Positions 17,529-26,455 of a stretch of DNA of 64,000 bases are shown one piece after another (positions within the stretch are counted from its first letter, which is position 1; the number at the start of each line of letters is the position of its first letter). Where the stretch lies: contig NZ_LN906597.1 of NCBI RefSeq assembly GCF_001460935.1, forward strand, positions 1,255,825 through 1,319,824, read 5' to 3'. The translations under genes were made by a program, and so were the position numbers. Under the pieces are notes generated by a model that was given only the letters and a program-made list of their open reading frames with translations, was not told where the DNA came from and ran no database searches. The stretch is from Candidatus Ichthyocystis hellenicum (GTDB taxonomy: Bacteria; Pseudomonadota; Gammaproteobacteria; Burkholderiales; 2013Ark19i).

Positions 17529-20500
17529 TTAATCATCGAAGTTTTTGGGTATTTTGGAGTTAGATTTATAAATGTTGCTCATATCTGATAACAAATTGTC
17601 AAAAACTAACCTGGCAGTGTATTTATTTGGTAAAAGTGCTATCTCTCCAATTAATACAGTTGATTTTTTAACTATCTCTTTTAGTCTTCCTTTTTCAATT
17701 AAGTAATCAACAAATTTTATAGATTCATTTTCCATCTTTTCCTTATCAATCGCATTATAAATATCCATTATATTTCTTAAAAAGGATTTGGTTATACGCA
17801 CATTATGAAATGGCTTAAATAATCCATCAGAAATATCAGTTATATCTGATCTATCAATTGCAAGTATTATTTTCTGTGGCAAACAAAGTATAGTATCTAC
17901 TATTAAGTATTTTAATAATTGTGAAATTTTATTTTTTCCATCGTAATCAATAGTTTTCCCAATCATGGTAATGTCACTTGAATCAAAAATATGGAAAAAA
18001 TGTTCATTTGGCATATCATTTATATCTTTTACGATATTATTGCATTGTTGGTATAGCTTGTCGAAAAAAATAAAATTAGACATGCATGTATGTTTGATAT
18101 ATGAAATAGACATTCCAGGTGATATTAATATGTCTGCATCCCGTATAATATTATCAAGGTATGGATGAATTTTATCTAATATATAGTTTCTAACATTTGA
18201 ATAAGTTACAGAAATATTAATGCTTGATTGGTCAATGTTAAATTTCCTTAATATTTCATCCATAAATACTTTTTTCTCATCTATATTAATCTTTCTAATG
18301 GCAAGTTCATATATGTTTTCCCCTGGGGCTAGATGCTCCAGGCAATTTCTAGGCTTACTATTGTCAATTGTTGATTCATTATTTAATTTCAGCGGTCCAT
18401 TTTCAGTAAATGATTTATAATATGAACTGTAGATGTCCTTGGTTATATCTAACAGCAAATAATTTGCCATCATTATGGCTGTATATTTGTTGGGTAAAAA
18501 CAATTTTTCCTCATAAAGGATAAACGATTTATCAACTAACTCTTCCAATTTCGTAATTATATCTGATTTGCTTATTTTTAGAGATTTGTTTTCTACCATT
18601 AACTTATCTGCAGTACGGATATCAATTACATTTCTTATAAATGATTTAGTTACCAATATACCGTGGATGTTTACAAACATATATTTTGAAATGTCACCTT
18701 GTCCTAATTTCTCTATTACGGATTTTATGCTATTTGGCAAATTACGTATGGTGTCTATTATTAAAATTTTTAATAATTTCGTAAGTCTTTCTTTCTTACT
18801 TATAGCAAGTCTAGTCATATCAATAAATAAACTATTATGCTGATCAATATCAACCTTGCGTTGAGCTATGCATAAAAAATCTTTATGAGGAACTACCTCT
18901 AAGTCTTTTTCAATTTCTTTGCAGCATTTAAATAATTTATCAAAAAAAGCATGATTTGATATACACTCACGATGAATATCTGAAATAGACATTCCAGGGG
19001 TTAGATTTATATTTTCGGTTCGTATAATGCAATTAATGCATGGAGAAATTTTATTTGAGATATACTTACGTATGTTTGAACAGGTTCGAGTAATGTCAAT
19101 GTGTGATTTATTAAGTCCTTTACGCTTAAATTTATCACCTAATTCTTCTAGCATCGCTTGCTCAAATAGTTTTTTTTCATCAACATCTATTTTTTCTATA
19201 GCATATTCATATATACTAGTTCTCAATTCTGCATAACATATGTTGCTGCATTTATATGTTATTGGCATTATTTTCAATTCTTCCGGTAATATATATCTTG
19301 TGCAGTTTTGGGGTGTGGAATTATGTTGTTTTACTGTTTTGGGATTAACTACATTCTCGGCAAGAGAATTGCTTTTTGTTGTAAAGGTGTTGGAGTTGCT
19401 GTAGATATCTAAGAGTAAATTGTTAATGATTAATGATACCGTAGATTTATTTGGTGATAGTACCATTTTGTTATTAACTAGTATGACTGAGTTTTGCAAA
19501 GATTTTTCTAGTTTTTCCTTTATGTATGGATCTTCAATATTTATAGATTTGTTTTTCATTGGTGATTTATCATTGTTATAAATTTCCACTACAGTTCTCA
19601 TAAAAGATTTAGTGACATATGCTCCATGTAATTGCGTAAACAGGCCCTTCAAAACATCAATTGTGGAGAAATTTTCTATCACGCATTTAATTTTCTGTGG
19701 CAAGTTGATGATGTTGTCTACTATCATGCTTTTTATTATCGATGAAAGTTTATTTTTTCTACCGGTGTCAATTTCTTCTATGTTAGCATCCAGGTTCTGT
19801 CCCGCACTGAAATTTATATGATTTTGGATGATATGTAAAAATTCCTCTTGTTGGGTTGCACGTATTTTTCTTGAAGTTTTTTTGCAGCATTCTCGTAGTT
19901 TATCGAAAAAGGTTTTATTTGATATGCATTTAACATATATGCCTAAAATAGACATCCCTGGTGTTATGCATATATCAGCAGTGCGTATGATTTCATTGAT
20001 GTATGGAGAGATTTTATCTATAATATATTTGCGTATGTTTGAATAGGTCTTAGAGATATTAATACGTGATTTAGTTAATCCACTAGTTTTGATTTCATTA
20101 TTAAATTCTTTTAGTATGGTGTTCTTAAGCATGTTCTCTTCATCGACGTCAATTTTTTCAATGGCAATCTCATAAATACTAGTAACTAATTTTGTGTTGA
20201 ATATATTGGCGTAATTATACAGGTCTGACACTACCGCTAGTTGTTCTGGTATTACATGCTGCTCCACACAGTCTTTAGAATTAATTTGTTGTTCGTTGGA
20301 TGAGATATCAAATTTGCTAGTCAAATGGGATTGTTTTGTAACAAGTGTACTTATTTGTTCAATATATTTTTTATCTTCAGTTAGCATTATCTTCGGATTG
20401 ATAAATTTTATTTGGTTCTCATTTTTACTTTCAGTAAGTAATTTCCATTTAATATGGAGAGGGACATCAATCATATCTAGTAGTAAATGTCCGGACATTA

Positions 20501-22880
20501 ATGATACCATGGATCTATTTGGCGAAAATAAATTTCCGTTAAGGATGACAGTAGATCTCCGTAATAGTTCTTTTAGTTTTATTTTTATAAATGAATTGTC
20601 AATTTCTAAATATTTGATTTCTGGAATTAATATTTCAGAGACGTAAATGTTTGCCACATCTCTTATGAATGATTTGGTGACGTATGCTCCATGTAATTGA
20701 ACAAACATACTCTTATAAATATCGTTTAAGTTAAATTTTTCTATTACGGACTTAATGTTTTTAGGCAAGCTACAAATAGTTTTTATTATCGAATATTTTA
20801 TTAACAAAGAAATTTTATTTTTTGTATAGTCATCTGCCTGTTCTATATCTGTGTATAGATATTTGTCTGGGTGAAGATGGACACACTTTTGAATTAGGGT
20901 CAAAAAAAATCTGTGATGTACTTTATCTGTTTTTTTTGCAATCTCCTTGCATTTTTTACGTAGTTTTTCAAAAAAAATTTTATTTGATATGCATTTTTTG
21001 TATACGTCTGATAAAGTCATTCCGGGGATTAGAGATATATCTGCAGTGCATAGAATTTTATTGATGTTAGGGCAAATTTTATTTGCAATGTACCTGCGTA
21101 TGTTTAGATAAGTGCGACTTATATTTATAAATGAGCTAGAGTAACAGTTAATTTCATTGCTGAATCTTATTAATATTGCTTTTCTAATCAATTTTTTCTC
21201 ATCAACATTAATTTTTTTGAGGGCATTTTCGTATATGCTTGACAATGATTTTGTATCAAACATATTGCTGCGACCATAAAATCCTGTCACCAATTTTAAT
21301 TTTTCTGGCACTGTGTATTTTTTACATCTTTGAAAATCACCTTTATTTCTGATAGCTGGATGATTGAGTTTCTTCTTAGTATTTGGATTTGTAGGTGCAG
21401 CATTAATTTTCGCGGATGTTGTTTTTAAGTATTCTTTATCGAAACTGCTTTGATTACTATTTTTTTTGCTATCATGACGCAGTTGCTTTGCCTCAAGAGA
21501 TGAGTTTGTGATTTTTATTTCGTTTTCAGTAATTGTGTATCTTGTATAAATATTATCTATGTCTAGCAGCAAATGATTAACCATTAGTGATGCTGTAGGT
21601 TCATCGAGTGAAATTGTATTTCCTTCAAGGTATATAACAGAAGTAAGTAATTCTTTTTCTATTTTGCTTTTTGTAAGTGACTTATCCATTTCTGTAAATT
21701 TTGTCTCTATCATTAATTCATCAAAGCTATAAGAATTTGCTAAATTTCTCACGAATGATTTGGAAATATATGCTCCGTGAATTTTAACAAATGTACCCCT
21801 TAAGATATCAATAGGTTCAAATTTTTCTATTGCGGACTTAATTTTAAGTGGCAAATCATTTATGGTATCTATTACTAATCTTTTTAATGATACAGAAATT
21901 TTATTTTTTTTGTCTTTGTTAATTCTATATACGAAATTTTTTAAGGATTTCAACGAAACAAAATTAATATAGCTTTGAATTAGTGGCAAAAATTCCTCAT
22001 GTTGAGTTTTGCGTATTTTTTCTGTAATTTCTTTGCAGTTCAAACTTAAATTATCGAAGAAAAACTCATTTGATATACACTTATCTTTGATATTTGATAT
22101 AGACATCCCAGGGGTTATGGCTATATCTTTTGTGCATATAGCGTTGTTAATGTATAGAGATAATTTTTCCATAATGTATTTACGTATATTTGAATAAGTG
22201 CTAGAAATATTAATACATGATTGGTCAAAATAGTTGCTTTCAATTTTATTACTAAATTCTTCCAATATTGCATACATAAATAATTTTTTCTCATCGATGT
22301 GTATTTTTTTTATGGCTCTTTCATATATGCTTGTAGTTAATTTATTAGAGCATATGTCTTCGTATCCATACTTCTTTGTTACTGAATTTAAATTTTCTGG
22401 TGTTATGTGTTTTGCTCTATTTCCTGATTTACAATATTTTTCTGCGTCTCTATTTTGTTCAAATGTTTTAATATTTCCAGTGTTAGCATGTGGTTGTTCT
22501 ACAATAGGACATGTAGATGGTTGCGTATGCGTTAACAGAGTTTCACTATTATTTTCAGTTACTGTGCTTGTTTCAACTGATGAAATTTCATGCGAAATGC
22601 CTAGTTTTATCTCACTCGGTTCTGTTTGGTCTTCAAATAAATCCTCCGCCATAATATCACTATTGATTATATTATCTGGGAAGTCACCTAGTGATATATC
22701 TAAGCTATCTAAATCAATTAAAAGAGCATTTTCTATTAAATTATCTGTAATCTGATCGTACTTCAAAAACTGACTATCAGATGATACATGATCTATGCTG
22801 CTATTACTATCACCATGATCATTGTTTGATTCGCAAGTGTTGTTTGTATCAGAATTGCTGCTTAGATGATATAAAAACAT
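17529..22880 (-). CDS. Giant five-module repeat protein (left array)
   Basis: The product is 1783 aa from the ATG at 22880 (MFLYHLSSNSDT). The frame opens at 22925, but the internal start gives an N-terminus like the rest of the family and puts CTAGGT about 9 nt before the ATG. Five modules start near residues 182, 545, 898, 1219 and 1519. These are the most regular copies in the array, with repeated I(T/N)PGMSIS(D/N)I cores and HGAY(V/I)(T/S)KSF motifs. The acidic N-terminus is short (about 170 residues) and lacks long tandem repeats. The linkers between modules are basic. I see no catalytic residues, membrane helix or signal peptide. It is the array member nearest to the nuo locus. Function unknown; a helical scaffold or secreted host-interaction protein is possible. 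Confidence 0.88.
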   Translation of the reverse strand: MFLYHLSSNSDTNNTCESNNDHGDSNSSIDHVSSDSQFLKYDQITDNLIENALLIDLDSLDISLGDFPDNIINSDIMAEDLFEDQTEPSEIKLGISHEISSVETSTVTENNSETLLTHTQPSTCPIVEQPHANTGNIKTFEQNRDAEKYCKSGNRAKHITPENLNSVTKKYGYEDICSNKLTTSIYERAIKKIHIDEKKLFMYAILEEFSNKIESNYFDQSCINISSTYSNIRKYIMEKLSLYINNAICTKDIAITPGMSISNIKDKCISNEFFFDNLSLNCKEITEKIRKTQHEEFLPLIQSYINFVSLKSLKNFVYRINKDKKNKISVSLKRLVIDTINDLPLKIKSAIEKFEPIDILRGTFVKIHGAYISKSFVRNLANSYSFDELMIETKFTEMDKSLTKSKIEKELLTSVIYLEGNTISLDEPTASLMVNHLLLDIDNIYTRYTITENEIKITNSSLEAKQLRHDSKKNSNQSSFDKEYLKTTSAKINAAPTNPNTKKKLNHPAIRNKGDFQRCKKYTVPEKLKLVTGFYGRSNMFDTKSLSSIYENALKKINVDEKKLIRKAILIRFSNEINCYSSSFINISRTYLNIRRYIANKICPNINKILCTADISLIPGMTLSDVYKKCISNKIFFEKLRKKCKEIAKKTDKVHHRFFLTLIQKCVHLHPDKYLYTDIEQADDYTKNKISLLIKYSIIKTICSLPKNIKSVIEKFNLNDIYKSMFVQLHGAYVTKSFIRDVANIYVSEILIPEIKYLEIDNSFIKIKLKELLRRSTVILNGNLFSPNRSMVSLMSGHLLLDMIDVPLHIKWKLLTESKNENQIKFINPKIMLTEDKKYIEQISTLVTKQSHLTSKFDISSNEQQINSKDCVEQHVIPEQLAVVSDLYNYANIFNTKLVTSIYEIAIEKIDVDEENMLKNTILKEFNNEIKTSGLTKSRINISKTYSNIRKYIIDKISPYINEIIRTADICITPGMSILGIYVKCISNKTFFDKLRECCKKTSRKIRATQQEEFLHIIQNHINFSAGQNLDANIEEIDTGRKNKLSSIIKSMIVDNIINLPQKIKCVIENFSTIDVLKGLFTQLHGAYVTKSFMRTVVEIYNNDKSPMKNKSINIEDPYIKEKLEKSLQNSVILVNNKMVLSPNKSTVSLIINNLLLDIYSNSNTFTTKSNSLAENVVNPKTVKQHNSTPQNCTRYILPEELKIMPITYKCSNICYAELRTSIYEYAIEKIDVDEKKLFEQAMLEELGDKFKRKGLNKSHIDITRTCSNIRKYISNKISPCINCIIRTENINLTPGMSISDIHRECISNHAFFDKLFKCCKEIEKDLEVVPHKDFLCIAQRKVDIDQHNSLFIDMTRLAISKKERLTKLLKILIIDTIRNLPNSIKSVIEKLGQGDISKYMFVNIHGILVTKSFIRNVIDIRTADKLMVENKSLKISKSDIITKLEELVDKSFILYEEKLFLPNKYTAIMMANYLLLDITKDIYSSYYKSFTENGPLKLNNESTIDNSKPRNCLEHLAPGENIYELAIRKINIDEKKVFMDEILRKFNIDQSSINISVTYSNVRNYILDKIHPYLDNIIRDADILISPGMSISYIKHTCMSNFIFFDKLYQQCNNIVKDINDMPNEHFFHIFDSSDITMIGKTIDYDGKNKISQLLKYLIVDTILCLPQKIILAIDRSDITDISDGLFKPFHNVRITKSFLRNIMDIYNAIDKEKMENESIKFVDYLIEKGRLKEIVKKSTVLIGEIALLPNKYTARLVFDNLLSDMSNIYKSNSKIPKNFDD

Positions 22881-24240
22881 ATATTTCATACCTAGCCAAA
22901 TTGAATATAAATGGGTAAAACTCATTTCGTATCCCAGTCAGATATTACAACAAAAGCATATGAACCTATGGTCAATTTTTCTTGGGAGGATATAATTTTT
23001 TTTATTGAAAAATAGTTTTAAGCGACCAATCAATGATGTTAGTAACAAATTTTTATGTTAATTTGTTATGATAGATTGAGTATTACCTGGCCCATTTTTA
23101 ATATCCAATTTACTGTCTGATACTTGTCATATTAGCCGTCTTGGTATATTGCCTAAACTCAAGAAATTATAATATATAATACATGCGGTTCATTAATTAC
23201 ATAATAATATTTATTAATAAATAATTAAATCGCGGATGTATTGATTGAATTAAATGTATGTAATATGTTATTGGGAATCCATTATTTAAAGTTCTTGTAG
23301 TTTTCTGTGAATAGGTATAGCTATCCTTTGTGGTTATCGATTTAATAAAAGTTAATTCAAACAAAGTTTGTGTATTTTGCTAAAAATTTTAATTAATCAA
23401 CAACAATGTATTAAAAAATTAATTTTTTTGTAATTAGAAACTTTTGTTAGATTTTTGGTTTAAAATATGAGCTCATCTCCTAATTTATTTTTTAAGTTAG
23501 TAATAGACCTACTTGCTTTGATCCTTAATTCCAAGAGATATGCTACACATTAAAAACTCTGTCTCTGTAAAAATTATTTGTAATAACATAAAACGAGATC
23601 TCATTTAATATTTTGAATTAATATTTCTATATTATCGAGATAATTTAGTTAAACTAAGTCAATCCCGCGTTTAGTGCCATTGGTATATATCCTACAGATG
23701 TTACGATATTAGATTTTGCAACTTCCCGCCAAAGTAATACTGATTGTTATTGCTACACATTTCATTTCACAGGTAAATTTTCCTCTGTTTAATTCAGCAT
23801 CAGGTATTTTGGGGGCACTAATATGTAAGTGTTTTTTAGATATGTTTCTCAAGCTTTTGATATATTTATTCGAGTGGTTAATAGTCTATTAGGAAAGTCG
23901 TAATTAAATATTTATTGCTATTATTTCTTAGTCGTGAGTCACGTAATTTCATCGTTGGAGATTAGGTCAAAATCCGGGTTTAGATATACAGTTACTAGCT
24001 ATTTTATAATTATGTGCTTGAAGTATTTGGTGATTTTTAACTCAAAATAGTTTGATCTTTGAGAGTGACTTGACTCCATTTGTTTGTATAGGAGAGAATG
24101 TCGTCCGGTTTTGGCATGACGGCAAGAGTTATTATTGCAAACAACAGGTATTTTGACAGGTGTTTTTGCTCTTATTGATATTTACAGTTTCAAATATGGT
24201 AGTTTTTTTATGTATATTGAACTGGTGGTGCTGAAGATAA
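22881..24240. other. Long AT-rich region between the left array and the core locus
   Basis: No coding frame of convincing length or similarity is present. The left end holds the upstream region of the gene starting at 22880: TATGCT at 22955-22960 on the minus strand and the shared left-array element at about 22974-23010. Around 23250-23290 a stretch with GATTGAATTAAATGTATGTAAT echoes the flank of the left-array genes and may be a relic. From about 24060 onward GC rises toward that of the core locus. A short frame starting at 24098 behind AGGAGAGA codes only about 26 residues and has no relative I know. Confidence 0.5.
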
Positions 24241-24447
24241 TTGATTGATTTAGATTATTTTTTATTGTTTTTGGTCGATGTGTTTCGTCCTGGCAGCCCG
24301 AAATTTTTTCTCTTTTCGTTTTGCCATTATCTGCTGACTGCTGCTGCTCGTTTCTTAACTGTTGGGGCCGGTATTTCGAGAGAGGTGTTTATGGTGGGCT
24401 TTTGTTCTCTGGAGGGAACTGGTTTTTTTATCAGAATTTTTAGATAA
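24241..24447 (+). pseudogene. Possible decayed C-terminal remnant of triosephosphate isomerase
   Basis: The last 36 codons (24337-24447) read TAAARFLTVGAGISR and then VGFCSLEGTGF. This parallels the C-terminus of triosephosphate isomerase, where NAAxLF is followed some residues later by VGGASLxxxxF. Spacing from the SL pair to the Phe is identical. In Burkholderiales tpiA sits directly upstream of secG, so the position fits. The phosphate-binding YGGS loop is not recognisable, no AYEPVWAIGTG motif is found upstream in any plus frame, and the frame starts with a TTG. If this is tpiA, it is dead. Chance similarity remains possible, and only a search against betaproteobacterial TpiA would settle it. 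Confidence 0.3.
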
Positions 24448-24468
24448 TCTGAGTAATTAGGCCTTATC

Positions 24469-24675
24469 TTGGCGGTAATTGTTTTTTTTCATATTTTTGT
24501 TTCTTTATCCTTAGTAGTATTGGTTGTGCTCCAACTAGAAAAAGGTGCTGGTGTCGTTGCTGCCTTTGGTTGTGTTTGCCGTGGGTATGGTACCATGCTA
24601 GGGGGAACTGGGTTTTATAAGCATCTTCTTGGTAGTAAGATTGGTGTTGATGTTATAATTTTTTTCCTTCTTTGA
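24469..24675 (+). CDS. secG: Protein-export membrane protein SecG (short)
   Basis: SecG is the small, non-essential subunit of the SecYEG translocon in the inner membrane. The 68-aa product shows the family layout: a first membrane segment (residues 2-20, HIFVSLSLVVLVVLQ), the conserved cytoplasmic loop LEKGAGVVAAFG, which corresponds to the usual QxGKGADMGAAFG, then GTMLGGTGFYKHLLG and a second membrane segment at the C-terminus. The gene stops straight after this segment, while most proteobacterial SecG proteins have a further low-complexity tail. The only start near the right place is a TTG at 24469, and an in-frame stop lies 15 bp upstream. Position before tRNA-Leu and nuoA matches Burkholderiales. 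The weak start and short tail leave some doubt that it is fully functional. Confidence 0.75.
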   Translation: MAVIVFFHIFVSLSLVVLVVLQLEKGAGVVAAFGCVCRGYGTMLGGTGFYKHLLGSKIGVDVIIFFLL

Positions 24676-24866
24676 GCTTTGAATTTAGTGCAAATCGATT
24701 GTTGCCATAATAAGGAGTAACTTGATTAAATCCTTGGGGCTGTTTCTGTTAGGGTGTCAGTTTTTTCCTTTGCTAAATATTTGGGTTTGTTAACCAAAAG
24801 AAGGTCAGTGACAATTTAGTTTCCCTCTAAGGGTAAGTTATTAAGGAGTGATTTAGGTTAGCTTTT
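24676..24866. other. Spacer between secG and tRNA-Leu
   Basis: There is no gene in these 191 bp. A promoter candidate, TTGTTA at 24787-24792, 17 bp, then GACAAT at 24810-24815, would start transcription roughly 45 bp before the tRNA. The match to the sigma-70 consensus is only moderate. No terminator hairpin is evident, so read-through from secG is also possible. Confidence 0.3.
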
Positions 24867-24951
24867 GCCGACGTGGTGAAATTGGTAGACACGCCATCTT
24901 GAGGGGGTGGTGGAGAAATCCTTATGAGTTCGACTCTCATCGTCGGCACCA
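24867..24951 (+). tRNA. tRNA-Leu (anticodon GAG)
   Basis: The acceptor stem pairs GCCGACG (24867-24873) with CGTCGGC (24941-24947), followed by discriminator A and an encoded CCA. The D-arm contains GAAATTGGTAGACACGC, typical of leucine tRNAs. The anticodon stem CCATC/GGTGG encloses the loop TTGAGGG, giving GAG at 24901-24903. A long variable arm follows, as expected of a class II tRNA, and then GAGTTCGACTCTC as the T-arm. It ends 25 bp before nuoA and is probably transcribed with the nuo genes, as in other betaproteobacteria. Confidence 0.97.
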
Positions 24952-24976
24952 TTTTGTTCCTATACGGGGGAGTGTC

Positions 24977-25339
24977 ATGTTTGGCGATTACTTTTTGCTT
25001 CTGGTTTTTATAGGCTTTGGGTTTCTTGTTGGAATTGTTCCGACCATGATATCAAGGTTTTTTATTTCCAAAAATGCTCCTTACAAAGAGAAACTGGAAT
25101 CGTATGAGTGTGGATTTGATCCGCTTAGTAGCGATACCAAGGATAGGTTTGATGTTAAATTCTATTTGATTTCAGTAATTTTTATTATCTTTGACCTCGA
25201 ACTTGCTTTTCTTTTTCCATGGGCGGTTGCCTTTAGCTCTTTGCCAATAAAATCTATAATTGGAGTTTTTATATTTTTAGCCGAATTTTTAGTAGTTTAT
25301 GCCTATATCTGGAAGCGTGGCGCCTTGGAATGGGAATAG
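24977..25339 (+). CDS. nuoA: NADH-quinone oxidoreductase subunit A
   Basis: NuoA is a small membrane subunit of complex I next to the quinone cavity. The 120-aa product has three hydrophobic segments (about residues 5-25, 63-83 and 88-110). It has the family motifs KxxxYECG(F/x)DP, here EKLESYECGFDP near residues 38-49, which belongs to the conserved first loop, and RFDVKFYLISVIFIIFDLE. The frame stays open upstream into the tRNA gene, but the ATG at 24977, after CGGGGGAG, gives the normal family length. nuoB follows after 12 bp. It is the first of the fourteen nuo genes. Confidence 0.97.
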   Translation: MFGDYFLLLVFIGFGFLVGIVPTMISRFFISKNAPYKEKLESYECGFDPLSSDTKDRFDVKFYLISVIFIIFDLELAFLFPWAVAFSSLPIKSIIGVFIFLAEFLVVYAYIWKRGALEWE

Positions 25340-25351
25340 GATCGGAGTATT

Positions 25352-25834
25352 ATGGAACCTGTTGAGGGGGAGTTGTCTTCGCGTGGCTTTGTTACTACCA
25401 CAGTTCAGGAATTAATGAACTGGATGAGGGCTGGGTCAATTTGGCCAATGACTTTTGGTCTGGCTTGTTGTGCGGTAGAGATGATGCATGCTGGTGCTGC
25501 ACGATATGATCTAGATCAATTTGGTGTAATATTTAGACCATCTCCACGTCAGTCTGATTTGATGATAGTTGCCGGAACTTTGTGTAATAAAATGGCGCCT
25601 GCTTTGCGTAGGGTTTATGACCAAATGCCTGAGCCTAGGTGGGTTATATCTATGGGATCTTGTGCAAATGGCGGTGGTTATTACCACTACTCTTACTCTG
25701 TGGTCCGTGGTTGTGATCGTGTTGTTCCTGTAGATGTCTATGTTCCTGGGTGCCCTCCTACGGCAGAGGCGCTGATTTACGGTATTTTGCAGCTTCAACG
25801 GAAGATACGTGATTTTGATTATATTATTCGTTAA
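25352..25834 (+). CDS. nuoB: NADH-quinone oxidoreductase subunit B
   Basis: NuoB (PSST) carries iron-sulfur cluster N2, the last electron carrier before quinone, in the connecting part of complex I. The 160-aa product has the four expected cluster ligands: the tandem Cys39-Cys40 in [10 protein letters not shown], Cys104 in [12 protein letters not shown] and Cys134 in [12 protein letters not shown]. Its length is normal for betaproteobacteria. It lies 12 bp after nuoA and 15 bp before nuoC, within the operon. Confidence 0.98.
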   Translation: MEPVEGELSSRGFVTTTVQELMNWMRAGSIWPMTFGLACCAVEMMHAGAARYDLDQFGVIFRPSPRQSDLMIVAGTLCNKMAPALRRVYDQMPEPRWVISMGSCANGGGYYHYSYSVVRGCDRVVPVDVYVPGCPPTAEALIYGILQLQRKIRDFDYIIR

Positions 25835-25849
25835 TATGGGTCCGGTTTT

Positions 25850-26455
25850 ATGTTTACTATCGATTCACTGAAGGCGTTATTATCAGAATCTCTTCCAGAC
25901 CAAATTCAAGGTATTGTTGCTGATCGTGGAGAATTAACACTAGTAGTTTCTTGTGATGATTATCACAGTGTTTGTGAGTGGCTACACAAAAATGAGTTTT
26001 GTTCATTTGATACCATGATTGATTTGTGTGGCGTTGATTATTCGTGTTTTTCTACCAAGATGCCAAAACGGTTTGCTGTTGTTTTGCATTTGTTGTCAGT
26101 GGCTGAGAATTGTAGGTTGCGAGTTCGTACTTTTTGTGCAGATGATAGTAGGCCGTTGCTTTCTTCTGTAACCGATGTTTGGCCTTGTGCAAATTGGTTT
26201 GAGAGAGAGGCTTTCGATTTATTTGGTGTGATTTTTACTGGACATCCTGATTTGCGAAGGATATTGACTGATTACGGCTTTGTTGGTCATCCGTTTCGCA
26301 AAGATTTTCCTGTTTCTGGTTACCTTGAGATTTCTTATGATGACAGCTCGAAGAGGTTGTCCTACCTGCCAGTAAGTATTGAGCCAAGAATAAATGTTCC
26401 TTATATAATTCGTGAGGATAATTATGGTGGGTTAGGTGGTATAGATAATGGCTGA
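25850..26455 (+). CDS. nuoC: NADH-quinone oxidoreductase subunit C
   Basis: NuoC (30-kDa subunit) is a hydrophilic part of the quinone module and packs against NuoD and NuoB. The 201-aa product shows the family signature near residues 115-150: [20 protein letters not shown] followed by RRILTDYGF and GHPFRKDFP. It is separate from nuoD, as in betaproteobacteria, and not fused as in enterobacteria. Its end overlaps the nuoD start by 8 bp, which suggests coupled translation. Confidence 0.97.
   Translation: MFTIDSLKALLSESLPDQIQGIVADRGELTLVVSCDDYHSVCEWLHKNEFCSFDTMIDLCGVDYSCFSTKMPKRFAVVLHLLSVAENCRLRVRTFCADDSRPLLSSVTDVWPCANWFEREAFDLFGVIFTGHPDLRRILTDYGFVGHPFRKDFPVSGYLEISYDDSSKRLSYLPVSIEPRINVPYIIREDNYGGLGGIDNG

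Noticed and set aside
735-22755. Many plus-strand frames of 60-179 codons opposite the left-array genes
   Set aside because: They sit inside long minus-strand genes, are hydrophobic and Phe/Ser/Ile-rich as expected of antisense to Lys/Asn/Glu-rich coding DNA, and recur at the same place in each module.
22881-22925. Start of the 1783-aa gene at 22925
   Set aside because: The internal ATG at 22880 gives the family-type N-terminus and has AGG at a proper distance.
24098-24180. Small frame after AGGAGAGA, about 26 codons
   Set aside because: Good ribosome-binding sequence but a very short product (MSSGFGMTARVIIANN...) without any known relative. It may be a relic of a lost gene.
24899-24976. 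Upstream extension of nuoA to 24899
   Set aside because: The extension would lie within the tRNA-Leu gene and adds 26 residues that no NuoA has. The ATG at 24977 gives the family length.
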